Assembly: GCF_001457415.1 (NCBI RefSeq)
Contig: NZ_LN881723.1
Coordinates: 839,246-903,245, forward strand
DNA from: Gorillibacterium timonense
GTDB taxonomy: Bacteria; Bacillota; Bacilli; Paenibacillales; NBRC-103111
DNA: 64,000 bases
Direction of reading: 5' to 3'
Shown here: positions 26,139 to 35,273 of the stretch, in pieces
How positions within the stretch are numbered: the stretch's first letter is position 1
How the letters are laid out: each line of letters begins with the position of its first letter
Notes under the pieces: generated by a model
What the model saw: only the letters and a program-made list of their open reading frames with translations
Databases searched by the model: none
Told to the model about the DNA's origin: nothing
Program-made: the position numbers and the translations under genes

Positions 26139-27863
26139 TTATTTTTTGCCTTGGGCGTTTTCGATTTTCTTGGCGACTTCCGCCGTGATCAGGTCCTCGT
26201 AGACCTTGACGTCAAGCTTGTTGAAGGCGGTGTAGTACTCGTTCCAGATTCCATCAAATTCAGAAGGAGTCGCGAGCACGAGCTTCGGGAAGTACTTGCG
26301 CTGCAGATCGCCTTTCTTCTGAGTGAAAATTTGAGAAGGCGAGCCTTGATCGACCGGAATGCTCCAAGCCGGGTACCACGGGCGATCGTCCGGTGCCGAG
26401 AACAGTTGCGAGAAGGACTTGATCCCATACGCTTCAAGCAGCTTCTTATCGTTATCGGTGTAGGACATTTGCGCAACCTCCGCCTGACGGCCGGCGCCGA
26501 CCGAGTTCCCGTCCGGGAGGCTGGAGCCGTTGCCGTAACGCGGCCAGTTGTATTCAAAATATTTGAGGCCGAAGGTTTCGCGGAACGATTCCGTAATGGT
26601 TTGAGCGACTTGCTCCTTCGTGCGGTACAAACGGCCCTTATCGTCTACGGAGTAGGTTTGGTCCTTGATGCCCCAGTTCGAGAGAACTTGGTTCTCGTCG
26701 GTGAGCAGGCTGTTGAAGAACTTGACGATCCGTTCCGGATCCTTGGCACTGACGGTTATCCCTACGCCACGGTTGTTAACGAAGGAGGGCGGGTCGAGGT
26801 ATTGATCCTTCGTGTCCTTGTCATAGACGATGGGAAGTCCCATGTATTCGAGATCATCGTTGTTCGACTTCACGGCGTCTTCATGCAAGTTCGAGAGAGC
26901 CTGCCCGGCCTGCCAGCGATAGTCGAAGAAGCCGAGCACCTTACCGGAAGCGATCTTGGCGAGGTATTGGTCATAGTTATCTACGAAAGAGGATTTGTCG
27001 AACAGGCCTTCAGCGTTCAGCTTGTTGAGCTCTTGCAGGTAACGCTTGGTGATGTCGTCGTCGCCGTAATCGTTGGCCTTGTGGGTCTGCATATCGACGA
27101 TCACGCCGCCATCGTTCGGATAACCAGCCAGATGCATCGGAGCGTTCGTGAAGGAGAAGAATTTGTCCTGGGTGGTGAGCGCCAGATAACCGGTCAAATT
27201 TTCTTCCGGGTGTTTCTTCACATAATCGCGGATCAGGTTCAAGTATTCGTCAAAGGTTTTGATTTTCGGATAACCTGCTTCCTTCAGCACCCGGCGTTGA
27301 ATCCAGAAGGCTCCTTGATCAACGTTCGGAGCCGGGATGTATTCCCCTACAACGGCGCTAAGCGGAAGAAAGTAAATGTTGCCATCTGCAGCTTTCATCA
27401 GGTTGTAATAAGGTTCATAGACTCGTTTGATATTCGGCCCGTATTTATCGATCAGATCGTTCAACGGAATGAAGGCGCCTGCGCCGACCAGCTTATCAAT
27501 GGAGTTGCCCGGAACGATGACGTCAGGATAGCTGTTGCTCGCAATGAACGTACCGACCTTCGTATTTTCATCGCCGACCAGATGCTCCATTTTGAAATTG
27601 ACGCCGGTTTGATCTTCAAAGATTTTGCCGATCGTCGTTTCGTTCGTGTTCTTGTCTTTCCCCGCAGAAGCGTTAAAGTACGTGAACGTGACCTTCTCTT
27701 CCTTCTTCTCCTCCTTGCCGCTATCGGTTGCTGCAGCCGTGCTTGAGGTTGGCGAAGATTTCTTGTCCGAGTTGTCCGAGTTGTCCGAGTTTTTCGAGCA
27801 TGCTCCAAGGAGGGATACCATCATAACTGCGCATAGGCAGCCGAGCCAAACCTTCCTCTTCAT
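26139..27863 (-). CDS. lplA: Extracellular solute-binding lipoprotein for aldouronates, LplA/YtcQ type
   Basis: This 574-residue lipoprotein has lipobox SLLGAC (Cys about 22), a short Asp/Asn/Ser linker, and a large cluster-F-type solute-binding domain. FTYFNASAGKDKNTNETTIG, DVIVPGNSIDKLV and GAFIPLNDLIDKYGPNIKR are typical for LplA proteins. It is the first gene of the lplA-lplB-ytcP-GH52-GH10-GH67 operon, and a cre-like site lies 35 bases upstream. Aldouronate specificity is inferred from the enzymes encoded downstream. Confidence 0.92.
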   Translation of the reverse strand: MKRKVWLGCLCAVMMVSLLGACSKNSDNSDNSDKKSSPTSSTAAATDSGKEEKKEEKVTFTYFNASAGKDKNTNETTIGKIFEDQTGVNFKMEHLVGDENTKVGTFIASNSYPDVIVPGNSIDKLVGAGAFIPLNDLIDKYGPNIKRVYEPYYNLMKAADGNIYFLPLSAVVGEYIPAPNVDQGAFWIQRRVLKEAGYPKIKTFDEYLNLIRDYVKKHPEENLTGYLALTTQDKFFSFTNAPMHLAGYPNDGGVIVDMQTHKANDYGDDDITKRYLQELNKLNAEGLFDKSSFVDNYDQYLAKIASGKVLGFFDYRWQAGQALSNLHEDAVKSNNDDLEYMGLPIVYDKDTKDQYLDPPSFVNNRGVGITVSAKDPERIVKFFNSLLTDENQVLSNWGIKDQTYSVDDKGRLYRTKEQVAQTITESFRETFGLKYFEYNWPRYGNGSSLPDGNSVGAGRQAEVAQMSYTDNDKKLLEAYGIKSFSQLFSAPDDRPWYPAWSIPVDQGSPSQIFTQKKGDLQRKYFPKLVLATPSEFDGIWNEYYTAFNKLDVKVYEDLITAEVAKKIENAQGKK

Positions 27864-27897
27864 GTGAACGACCTTCCCCTTTCGTTCCTCGTGGTTT

Positions 27898-27911
27898 TGT
27901 AAGCACTTTCA
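27898..27911 (-). promoter_or_regulatory. cre-like site upstream of lplA
   Basis: Read on the minus strand the 14 bases are TGAAAGTGCTTACA, one mismatch from the CcpA consensus TGWAANCGNTNNCA. The site is about 35 bases before the lplA start, where CcpA binding would repress transcription when glucose is present. Confidence 0.5.
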
Positions 27912-27969
27912 GTATAGAAGATGGCCTGCGGATTGATTACCCGCCAATCTAAAGCCCTTACTTAGTAAA

Positions 27970-29715
27970 TTACAGGTCTTGCCGCGGGATAAATAAGTCC
28001 ACTCTCGTCCCCTCATTCGGGCGGCTCTCTACCGCAAGCTTGAACCGGTCGCCGTAAAAAAGCTTGAGTCGGTAGACGACATTCTGAATCCCGATCCGTT
28101 CCCCCATCTCGTCCTCCGTCTGCAAATAACGGTGAATCCGTTCGACCTGCTCAGCCGCCATGCCGACTCCATTATCTTTCACCGTGCAGACGAGCCCCTC
28201 ATTCCGGACTCCGATGGTCACCTCGATGCAGCCGCCGGCCTTCCGCTTCTCAATGCCGTGGATGCTGGCATTCTCCACGAACGTCACGATGGCCATTTTC
28301 GGAATGACCTCTTCCAGAGTGTCCGCATCGGCTTGAACCCGATAGTTGATTTTGTCTCCGAAGCGGTATTTCTGGATTTCCAGGAAGCAGTGAACAAACT
28401 CCATTTCCTCCTGAACCGTCACCATGTCCCGTTTCCAAACGAGGGAATTGCGGAACAGCTTCGCCATGTTGTGAATGATATGGGAAGTCTCATCCTCATC
28501 CTTCATCAGGCTGCGCATCCGGATCGTCTCAAGGGCATTGAACAGAAAATGGGGGTTGATCTGGCTTTGCAAGGCGTTCAATTGGGCGTTGCGGCGCTCC
28601 AGCTCCAGATTGGCCCGCTGGATATCTGCGACATACACATCGTTGATCAGGCTCCTCAGCTCCAGGGTCATTCGGTTGAACTCTGCTGTGAGCTGGCCGA
28701 TCTCATCCCGGTAGTCCGGCTCCTTGATTGTCTCGTAATGCTGGTTCTTGACCTTCTTCATATGCTTTAGAATGCGGACGAGGCGCGCGTTCATCGAACG
28801 GCTGATCCAGATGATGACCAGGGAAGGGAGTAGGAAATTCAAACAGCTCAACAGCACAATCAGCTTCTGCGATTGAGCAGAATCCCGCAGCACAACATCC
28901 TTCGGAATCTTCGCGACGAGCTTCCATTCATTCTGATCATTGGTGTAAAAGGCGCCCGTATCAAATTCCAGCCGGCGGTCCTCCTTCGCGGCGGTCTGGT
29001 AAGGAATCATCCCCTTGGTGGTATCGATGTTCGGATCGGTGGTAAACTCGATCTCACCTGCTTCGTTCAACAGATAGATGCTCCCTTGCACGTTCAGGTT
29101 GCCGAGGATTTTGTGAATGGTCGACATCCGTAAGTCGATCTTGAGAAATTTCTCATATTCGTTTTGCGGATAGTAGTAGTTCATGCGGCGAATGATGCTG
29201 AGCTTATCCATCCGTCCATCCGAGCCTGTGCGCATAATGACCGGCTGAGAGCGATCAACCTTAAGAATGGTTCGGTACCACTCTTGCTGCTTCACCGCCT
29301 CATCGATAAAGTAGATTCCCCCGGAGTATAAGAGCGTGGGATTATCGACGTACAGAGAGATTCCCTCGACCGAATTGTAGACAGGGCTTCCCGAATTCAA
29401 GATCCGTCGCAGGTAAGAATCATAGGCTCCAATGTAATCCGCAGGATGCTCGTAATCCGTGTCGATGATTTCATTCAGTAGATGGTCGGTGTAAAAGCCC
29501 GAGGAAATGTCGAGCGCATCTCCCACTTCTCGCTCGAATTCGTTCTTCATCTGGCTGAGGGCAAGCTGGACGTCCTGCATGCGCTGCTCCCTCACGCTGT
29601 CAGTCGTAGCCTTATAGATGTACAGATTGGTCAGAACAATCGGCAGAAAGACCGAGAGAAAATACATCAGCAGCATTTTGCCGCGCAGACGGACATTATT
29701 GATGCTAGGTTTCAT
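27970..29715 (-). CDS. yesM: Sensor histidine kinase, YesM family
   Basis: This 581-residue membrane kinase has helix 1 at about 12-32, an extracellular sensing region to about 285 and helix 2 at about 288-308. A HAMP-like segment follows. The His_kinase domain has its phospho-acceptor in INPHFLFNALETIRM, and the ATPase domain has TFVENASIHGIEKR, VKDNGVGMA and IGIQNVVYRLKLFYG. I chose the ATG at 29715, preceded by AGGAGA; an in-frame TTG seven codons upstream overlaps the yesN stop. It is co-transcribed with the response regulator and presumably senses xylan-derived oligosaccharides. Confidence 0.92.
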   Translation of the reverse strand: MKPSINNVRLRGKMLLMYFLSVFLPIVLTNLYIYKATTDSVREQRMQDVQLALSQMKNEFEREVGDALDISSGFYTDHLLNEIIDTDYEHPADYIGAYDSYLRRILNSGSPVYNSVEGISLYVDNPTLLYSGGIYFIDEAVKQQEWYRTILKVDRSQPVIMRTGSDGRMDKLSIIRRMNYYYPQNEYEKFLKIDLRMSTIHKILGNLNVQGSIYLLNEAGEIEFTTDPNIDTTKGMIPYQTAAKEDRRLEFDTGAFYTNDQNEWKLVAKIPKDVVLRDSAQSQKLIVLLSCLNFLLPSLVIIWISRSMNARLVRILKHMKKVKNQHYETIKEPDYRDEIGQLTAEFNRMTLELRSLINDVYVADIQRANLELERRNAQLNALQSQINPHFLFNALETIRMRSLMKDEDETSHIIHNMAKLFRNSLVWKRDMVTVQEEMEFVHCFLEIQKYRFGDKINYRVQADADTLEEVIPKMAIVTFVENASIHGIEKRKAGGCIEVTIGVRNEGLVCTVKDNGVGMAAEQVERIHRYLQTEDEMGERIGIQNVVYRLKLFYGDRFKLAVESRPNEGTRVDLFIPRQDL

Positions 29716-29732
29716 CGATCGTTCTCTCCTAC

Positions 29733-31337
29733 TCAAGCATCCTTTTTCAACCGATTGCGGTATTCGCTAGGGGTCAAGTGCTCCAGCTTCTCAAACTGAG
29801 TGACGAAATAATCGGCATTGCCGAAGCCGACCTGTTCTGCAACCTCATAAATCCTCCGATCCGTTTGACGGAGCAGCTTCTTGGCCGCGGCGATTCTCAG
29901 CTGCAGCAAATAATCGTTGAAGTAAACCCCATAGGTCTTCTTAAACAGCTGCCCCAAATAAACGGGATTGAGATAAAAGGCTCTGGCAATGCTCTTTAAG
30001 CTGATATTCTCTTGATAATGGGCATCGATGTAGGCACGGATTTTTTGAATCCCTCCATTGCCCTGTTCCTTGCGAAGCTCTGCCAAATAGAGGCTGCTCT
30101 CTTCGGCAAACTGGCGGAATAACCGCTTGAGCCCTCCGATGGTCAGGTTCTGATCGTGCCAGTTGAGCATGGGATGGAGCGTGCTCAGTGCTGACTTGTC
30201 CCCTTCCATGCCTTCCACGATCCGAAGCACTCCGATTACGCATTGATGGATCGCCATCTTGACCGCTTCCGGCGCGAACAGCTCTATGTGAAATGTGGCG
30301 AACATCCTTTCGATGGTATCGTCAAGCGGAGCAAGCTGCTGCTCCTCAAGCTTTTCGAGAAATTCATGATACAGAACTTCATTTATGGCGATGTAACTGA
30401 GAGGGGGGAGCGGCTTCTCCTCCTCCAAAATAACGAGACCGCTCTCCTCCTCGTGATATTTATAAAGGAGTGCTTCCTTCGCACTGCTATAAGAGTCCGC
30501 TAATCGAAGCAAGCCTTCAGCCGGCCTTCCGGCGTACAGGAAGATGCGTTCGTTTTCCTGCTCGGTCTGAAGCTTTATCCTTACCTTTTCGGCAAAGGTT
30601 CGCATACTTCCCCCGAATGATCCCAAGGACCGGGCCGGAAGCAGGATTCCGATGCGGTTTCGGTGTTCATGGAGGTAGAAGGTGAGGCAGCCATCTGTCA
30701 TTTCCGCCAGCGCTTTTTCCACTCTCTGCTTAAAAGGCGGGATTTCATGGGCATTCTCCTTCTGTGAGCCTTCCTCCCTACCGAAAAGCTCCGCTGCATC
30801 GTTGTTCTCCGCAAACAAATAGTAAAGCGATTCATCCGTGTTCAGATGAAGCCGCTCTGCCCATATCCGCAGCGTTTCTTCATCCAATTCTTCCATAATA
30901 AGCGCTTCCACAAGTGCGCTGGGCAGCAATCTCGTTTCCCGCTCTTTATCCTGCTTTTGCTTCAGCAGACGGTCATTCAAGCGCCGAAGCGCTTCAGAAA
31001 ATTCCTGTTCGTTGATCGGCTTAAGCAGGAAGTCCTGCACACCGTACCGCAGTGCTTGACGTGCATACTGAAAGTCATCATAGCCGCTGATGATCACAAA
31101 AAAAGGATGGGCCACCCCGTTTTCCTGGACCTGTCGAATCAGTTCCAGCCCATCCAGCACAGGCATGCGGATATCGGTAATCACCACATCAGGACGAACG
31201 CTTTCGATTAGCGCGAGTGCGTCCTCCCCGTCATCCGCTTCTTCCACCACGCGAAAGCCGCAGGCTTCCCAATCGATCAGCTTCATAAGCCCCTTGCGAG
31301 TGAACACTTCATCATCGACGAGAATGGCTCGATGCAA
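29733..31337 (-). CDS. yesN: Response regulator with AraC-type DNA-binding domain, YesN family
   Basis: This 534-residue protein has a receiver domain (1-120) with the phospho-Asp in DVVITDIRMPVLDG (about residue 55) and Lys in DFLLKPINEQEF. A long linker follows, then a C-terminal AraC double helix-turn-helix (about 430-530) in SLKSIARAFYLNPVYLGQLF and IYEVAEQVGFGNADYFVTQF. With YesM it is expected to activate the lplA operon. A cre-like site (31356-31371) lies just upstream. Confidence 0.93.
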   Translation of the reverse strand: MHRAILVDDEVFTRKGLMKLIDWEACGFRVVEEADDGEDALALIESVRPDVVITDIRMPVLDGLELIRQVQENGVAHPFFVIISGYDDFQYARQALRYGVQDFLLKPINEQEFSEALRRLNDRLLKQKQDKERETRLLPSALVEALIMEELDEETLRIWAERLHLNTDESLYYLFAENNDAAELFGREEGSQKENAHEIPPFKQRVEKALAEMTDGCLTFYLHEHRNRIGILLPARSLGSFGGSMRTFAEKVRIKLQTEQENERIFLYAGRPAEGLLRLADSYSSAKEALLYKYHEEESGLVILEEEKPLPPLSYIAINEVLYHEFLEKLEEQQLAPLDDTIERMFATFHIELFAPEAVKMAIHQCVIGVLRIVEGMEGDKSALSTLHPMLNWHDQNLTIGGLKRLFRQFAEESSLYLAELRKEQGNGGIQKIRAYIDAHYQENISLKSIARAFYLNPVYLGQLFKKTYGVYFNDYLLQLRIAAAKKLLRQTDRRIYEVAEQVGFGNADYFVTQFEKLEHLTPSEYRNRLKKDA

Positions 31338-31355
31338 AAGTAACAGCTCCTTTCA

Positions 31356-31371
31356 TGGCAAGCGTTTTCAT
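31356..31371 (+). promoter_or_regulatory. cre-like site upstream of yesN
   Basis: TGGCAAGCGTTTTCAT matches the 16-base CcpA consensus WTGNAARCGNWWWCAW at all but the second position. It lies 19 bases upstream of the yesN start and would put the two-component system under catabolite repression. Confidence 0.6.
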
Positions 31372-31469
31372 ATGGCATGTTCAGTTTAAATGCCCTGTTG
31401 AAAATAGAAAAGAGTCTCTGTTACCGATATCCGTCTTCCCTCGGATTCGTCCTACTAGTCGCATCAACC

Positions 31470-31498
31470 TTCACCGCGAAAATCTACAGTTCCATACT
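31470..31498 (+). promoter_or_regulatory. Possible promoter of the gntR-uxuA-uxuB operon
   Basis: TTCACC (31470-31475), 17 bases and CATACT (31493-31498) form a weak sigma-A-like pair. The -10 hexamer lies inside the palindrome below, so a bound repressor would block RNA polymerase. Confidence 0.35.
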
Positions 31499-31524
31499 AC
31501 CATACAAGTATGGTAGTATGGAAC
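31489..31524 (+). promoter_or_regulatory. Perfect 36-bp palindrome, probable GntR operator
   Basis: GTTCCATACTACCATAC (31489-31505) is exactly complementary to 31508-31524 around a central AA. It lies between the probable promoter and the AAAGGAGG of the GntR gene. FadR-subfamily GntR proteins bind shorter palindromes, so the site may hold two dimers. As RNA it would also form a very stable hairpin, but no T run follows. Confidence 0.7.
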
Positions 31525-31544
31525 ACAGGAAAGGAGGCGCTTCC

Positions 31545-32222
31545 ATGAAAGATCCTCAGCTCAAGCAGCCGCTTGCGGCAGGAGCGCTGGTCTATGCATC
31601 TCTCAAAGAACAGATTGTCAATTTGACGCTTCCACCCGGAACTGCTTTGTCGGAGAAGGAGACGGCCCTCCAGTATCAGGTTAGCCGAACGCCGGTGCGG
31701 GAAAGCTTTGTTCGGCTGGCGCAGGAAGGGCTTGTCGTCGTGCTCCCCCAGCGGGGAACCCGGGTGTCCTTGATCGATTCCGAGCTGGTGGAGGAGGCGC
31801 GGTTCATGCGCGAGCAATTGGAGCGCGCGGTGATTCGCCTCGCTTGCGACCGGTTTCCAGAAGAGCTTCTGCTGCAATTGGATGCGAATCTGGAGGAACA
31901 GCGGCTCAGCATCCAGAAGCATGACAGCAAGCAAATGTTCGAGCTGGACGAGGAATTTCACCGACTTCTCTTCCAGGGCTGCCGCAAGCAGGGCACCTGG
32001 AATGTCATTCAGCAGATGAACGCTCATCTTAACCGATCCCGGATCCTTTGGCTCGCAAGTGACCCTGATTGGCTCAAGCTTTATGAGCATCACCATACGA
32101 TGCTGAAGGCGATTCGCCTTCACGATGCGGATGGGGCGGAGCGCTTGATGCAGGAGCATCTTCGCCTCTCGATCTCGGATCTGCCGAAGCTGAAGGAACA
32201 GCATCCCGATTTCTTTCGGTAA
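31545..32222 (+). CDS. GntR family regulator, FadR subfamily (FCD domain)
   Basis: This 225-residue regulator has an N-terminal winged helix (about 15-85) with LKEQIVNLTLPPGTALSEKE, SRTPVRESFVRLAQEGLVVV and LPQRGTRVS. A helical FCD ligand domain (about 90-215) follows, with metal-type residues in EFHRLLFQGC and HHTMLKAI. I chose the ATG at 31545 with AAAGGAGG immediately upstream; the open frame extends further but into the operator. It heads an operon with uxuA and uxuB, so it probably responds to a hexuronate intermediate, as UxuR/ExuR/LgoR-type proteins do. Confidence 0.9.
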   Translation: MKDPQLKQPLAAGALVYASLKEQIVNLTLPPGTALSEKETALQYQVSRTPVRESFVRLAQEGLVVVLPQRGTRVSLIDSELVEEARFMREQLERAVIRLACDRFPEELLLQLDANLEEQRLSIQKHDSKQMFELDEEFHRLLFQGCRKQGTWNVIQQMNAHLNRSRILWLASDPDWLKLYEHHHTMLKAIRLHDADGAERLMQEHLRLSISDLPKLKEQHPDFFR

Positions 32223-32292
32223 GGTCGAGCCCATCGGATAATCAGACTCATCGTTTCGGAAGTCAATTCTCTCATAAGGTGGTGGCAGCTTC

Positions 32293-33384
32293 ATGCGAAT
32301 GGTATTCAGATGGTTCGGTGAAGGCAATGATACGGTTCCGCTGAAGCATATCCGGCAAATTCCCGGCGTGGAGGGTATTGTGTGGGCGCTGCATGATATC
32401 CCAGCCGGAGAAGAGTGGCCGATGGACCGGATTGTCGAGGTGGAACGCCAGGCGAAGGAATACGGCCTGCACCTGGACGTAGTGGAAAGCGTAAACGTAC
32501 ACGAGGACATCAAGCTGGGCTTGCCCACCCGGGATGTCTATATCGCGAATTACATCCGCACCATTGAAAAGCTGGCTCAGGTCGGCGTCAAGGTGATCTG
32601 CTACAATTTTATGCCGGTCTTCGACTGGGCACGCACCGATCTTTTCCATCAGGCTGAGGATGGCTCAACCGCGCTCTTTTTTGAGAAATCGAAAATTCAC
32701 GGCATCGATCCGTTTGAGCTTGTCCGTACGATCAATGAGAACAGTACCCTGACGATGCCCGGCTGGGAGCCGGAGCGGCTCGCCCACCTCGCCCTTTTGT
32801 TCGAAGCGTACAAAACGATCACCGAGGAAGATCTTTGGGATAACCTGGCCTATTTCCTCCAGGCGGTCATTCCGGCTGCGGAGAAGAATGGCATTCAGAT
32901 GGCGATCCATCCGGATGATCCGCCCTGGTCTATCTTCGGCCTGCCGCGTATCGTAACCAGCCAAGACAATCTCCGCCGGCTCCTCGGACTCTATGACAGC
33001 CCGGCGAACGCCATCACCCTCTGCACCGGCTCGCTCGGCGCCAATCCGAGCAATGACCTGATTGCCATCATTCAAGAGTTCCACAACCGCATCCCATTCA
33101 CGCACATCCGCAACGTCCGCGTCTACGAGAACGGAGATTTTATCGAAACCTCACACCGGACACAGGACGGAACAGTTGACGTCTCCGGAGTGGTGAAAGC
33201 CTATCACGATAACGGCTTCACCGGATACTGCCGCCCTGATCACGGGCGTCATATCTGGGAGGAAGTATGCCGGCCGGGATACGGGCTGTATGACCGCGCG
33301 CTCGGCATCATGTATCTGTGGGGGCTGTGGGATGCCTACTGCAAAGCCTCCATCGAAGCCGAAAAGGAGAGTGTGGCATCATGA
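32293..33384 (+). CDS. uxuA: D-mannonate dehydratase
   Basis: This 363-residue enzyme (EC 4.2.1.8) converts D-mannonate to 2-keto-3-deoxygluconate. The TIM-barrel family signatures are [78 protein letters not shown] and [13 protein letters not shown], which carry the metal and catalytic residues. Length is normal. It overlaps uxuB by 4 bases. It continues the glucuronate route fed by AguA. Confidence 0.95.
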   Translation: MRMVFRWFGEGNDTVPLKHIRQIPGVEGIVWALHDIPAGEEWPMDRIVEVERQAKEYGLHLDVVESVNVHEDIKLGLPTRDVYIANYIRTIEKLAQVGVKVICYNFMPVFDWARTDLFHQAEDGSTALFFEKSKIHGIDPFELVRTINENSTLTMPGWEPERLAHLALLFEAYKTITEEDLWDNLAYFLQAVIPAAEKNGIQMAIHPDDPPWSIFGLPRIVTSQDNLRRLLGLYDSPANAITLCTGSLGANPSNDLIAIIQEFHNRIPFTHIRNVRVYENGDFIETSHRTQDGTVDVSGVVKAYHDNGFTGYCRPDHGRHIWEEVCRPGYGLYDRALGIMYLWGLWDAYCKASIEAEKESVAS

Positions 33385-34256
33385 GTGAGCAAGGATTGCA
33401 GGTTCAACCGCTGCCGCTGCATCCGAAGCTTAAGGGCAAAACGGCCGTCATTACCGGTGGCTCCGGCGTCCTGTGCCGGGTCATGGCAATTGAGCTCGGA
33501 CGCCAGGGAGTCCGCGTGGCGATCCTGAATCGGACGGCGGAGAAAGGGCAGTCTGTCGCCGACGAGATTGCGGTCGCAGGCGGCCAGGCCATCGCGATCG
33601 TATGCGATGTCACCGACATCGAGAGCGTCCGTGCCGCCGAGGCTGAGGTTCGCAAGGTATTCGGCCCCTGCGACATCCTGATCAACGGCGCAGGTGGCAA
33701 CCGCAAGGATGCCAACACGACGAATGAAATCTATCGGCCAGAGGATACAGGATCGCCGGAATTGACCACCTTCTTCGGCCTCAGTATCCCTGGTTTCCGC
33801 AGCGTGTTCGATTTGAATTTCATCGGGACGCTGATCCCGACACAGGTTTTTACCGAGTCCATGCTGGGCCGCCCTGGGGCGGTGATTCTGAACGTCTCGT
33901 CGATGAGCTCGTTTGCACCGATGACCAAGGTTCCCGCATACAGCGCCGCCAAAGCCGCCATCAACAACTTCACCCAGTGGCTGTCGGTTCATCTGGCGGA
34001 ATCCGGTATCCGGGTGAACGCGATCGCTCCCGGCTTTTTCATGACCGAGCAGAACCGCGAGCTGCTCACCAACGAGGACGGGTCGCTCACCGAGCGCTCC
34101 CGGAAGATCCTCACACATACCCCGATGCGGAGATTCGGCATCCCCGATGACCTGCTCGGAACCATGCTGTGGCTGGTCGATGAGCAAACCTCAGCGTTCG
34201 TAACCGGAGCCGTCATCCCCGTAGACGGCGGTTTTATGGCCTATTCCGGGGTCTGA
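33381..34256 (+). CDS. uxuB: D-mannonate oxidoreductase, SDR type (fructuronate reductase)
   Basis: This 291-residue short-chain dehydrogenase has cofactor motif [20 protein letters not shown], the NGAGG motif, the catalytic Ser in [11 protein letters not shown] and [11 protein letters not shown] with Tyr/Lys. INAPGFF and [18 protein letters not shown] lie near the C-terminus. It corresponds to the SDR-type UxuB/YjmF that interconverts fructuronate and mannonate. The ATG overlaps the uxuA stop, which fixes the start. Uronate isomerase (uxaC) is not in the window. Confidence 0.88.
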   Translation: MSEQGLQVQPLPLHPKLKGKTAVITGGSGVLCRVMAIELGRQGVRVAILNRTAEKGQSVADEIAVAGGQAIAIVCDVTDIESVRAAEAEVRKVFGPCDILINGAGGNRKDANTTNEIYRPEDTGSPELTTFFGLSIPGFRSVFDLNFIGTLIPTQVFTESMLGRPGAVILNVSSMSSFAPMTKVPAYSAAKAAINNFTQWLSVHLAESGIRVNAIAPGFFMTEQNRELLTNEDGSLTERSRKILTHTPMRRFGIPDDLLGTMLWLVDEQTSAFVTGAVIPVDGGFMAYSGV

Positions 34257-34310
34257 GGAGGGCCGTCAAGGGTTCAAGTCTGCTACACCGTGGATGCTCC
34301 CCTTGCAAAC

Positions 34311-34361
34311 GAAAATCCCCCGCTGTCGCCTCCGTTCCGGATAAGAGGCGCTTGGCGGGGG
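34311..34361 (-). terminator. Terminator of gerE
   Basis: CCCCCGC (34317-34323) pairs with GCGGGGG (34355-34361), and an inner CGCCTC/GAGGCG stem (34327-34332, 34345-34350) lies inside. On the minus strand it is followed by ATTTTCGTTT. It lies 36 bases beyond the gerE stop and faces the end of uxuB. Confidence 0.7.
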
Positions 34362-34396
34362 TATCGGGGTTGATGAGGATCGGATGACAAGGGAGG

Positions 34397-34621
34397 CTAG
34401 ATTTTCAATTCCCCAAGCTTGATCAACTCGACAACCGCTTGCGAACGGCCTTTGACATTCAGCTTTTGCATCACGTTCGAAATATGATTACGGACGGTTT
34501 TCTCACTGATGAACAACTGCTGAGCGATATCTTTGGTCGTTTTGTCTTGGACGAGAAGTTCGAAAACTTCGCGCTCGCGGTGCGTCAATAAGAACTTGCT
34601 GTTGTGGTCGCTGCCTTTCAA
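34397..34621 (-). CDS. gerE: GerE, late mother-cell transcription regulator
   Basis: This 74-residue LuxR/FixJ-type helix-turn-helix protein is the length of Bacillus GerE. LLTHREREVFELLVQDKTTK, DIAQQLFISEKTVRNHISNV and MQKLNVKGRSQAVVELIKLG are near-family consensus. With sigma-K it switches coat genes on and off late in sporulation. The start is TTG at 34621 with AAGGAGGGG 8 bases upstream. Confidence 0.94.
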   Translation of the reverse strand: MKGSDHNSKFLLTHREREVFELLVQDKTTKDIAQQLFISEKTVRNHISNVMQKLNVKGRSQAVVELIKLGELKI

Positions 34622-34879
34622 TTATGTCACCCCTCCTTGCTCGGGTTTTGGATGGTTTCAAGGAAAAGGATACAGTCAAACCATCTTATGAGAGCGCCAA
34701 AGTCTTGGTGCTGTATCCAAGAAAAATAGGCTGGATGCGGATTTCAACGCTTTTGCCAAGCTGTCGAAAAGGGAAGGATGCCCCTCGTTCACACGCTCCC
34801 GTCTTCTGCATCGGACACGCAAGCAGGGCGAAGACGAGCTCGCTCAGCTCGAATGGACCATGCTTAGAACGTTCTAGCT

Positions 34880-35164
34880 TTAGCGTTGTTCGTTCCACCT
34901 GTTCCATTCTCTAAATATGTCTTCTACCTGATCAGCCAGGGTAAGCTCCAATCGAGCCAAGCTGTCTAAATAGACGGTTAGATTTTTGGCGATCTCCATC
35001 CCGCGTTCTTTTTGCTCTGCGGTATCTTCTCCTGGCTGTCCGGTAAGTGTTCCGATCAGTCTAGCCGTCTGATCCGATAGCGGCTGCTCCACCGCCAAAA
35101 GATGGGCAAGCTTTGCCTGGGTTTTGGCAACATTCCGGATCATCTCGCTCACTTGCTTTTCCAT
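34880..35164 (-). CDS. Small helical protein, function unknown
   Basis: This 94-residue, highly charged, almost entirely helical protein opens MEKQVSEMIRNVAKTQAKLA, with a likely coiled coil and a Trp-containing end (FREWNRWNEQR). The ribosome site GGAGGTGG is strong. It lies between gerE and the large repeat protein, all on the same strand, which suggests a sporulation link (inference). No family is recognised. Downstream, 34622-34879 holds no convincing gene. Confidence 0.65.
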   Translation of the reverse strand: MEKQVSEMIRNVAKTQAKLAHLLAVEQPLSDQTARLIGTLTGQPGEDTAEQKERGMEIAKNLTVYLDSLARLELTLADQVEDIFREWNRWNEQR

Positions 35165-35273
35165 TCAACCATCCACCTCCGTTAGGCTGAAATCGCACGT
35201 CCAATTGGTGCAGAAAGAAGCGGACGGTCTCCCGTTCGCCCCTTTCTGATGAGATAAACGAATCCTTGAAAGA

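Noticed and set aside
34686..34907. A 73-codon minus-strand frame between gerE and the small helical protein
   Set aside because: No ribosome site, overlaps the upstream gene end, and no family resemblance.
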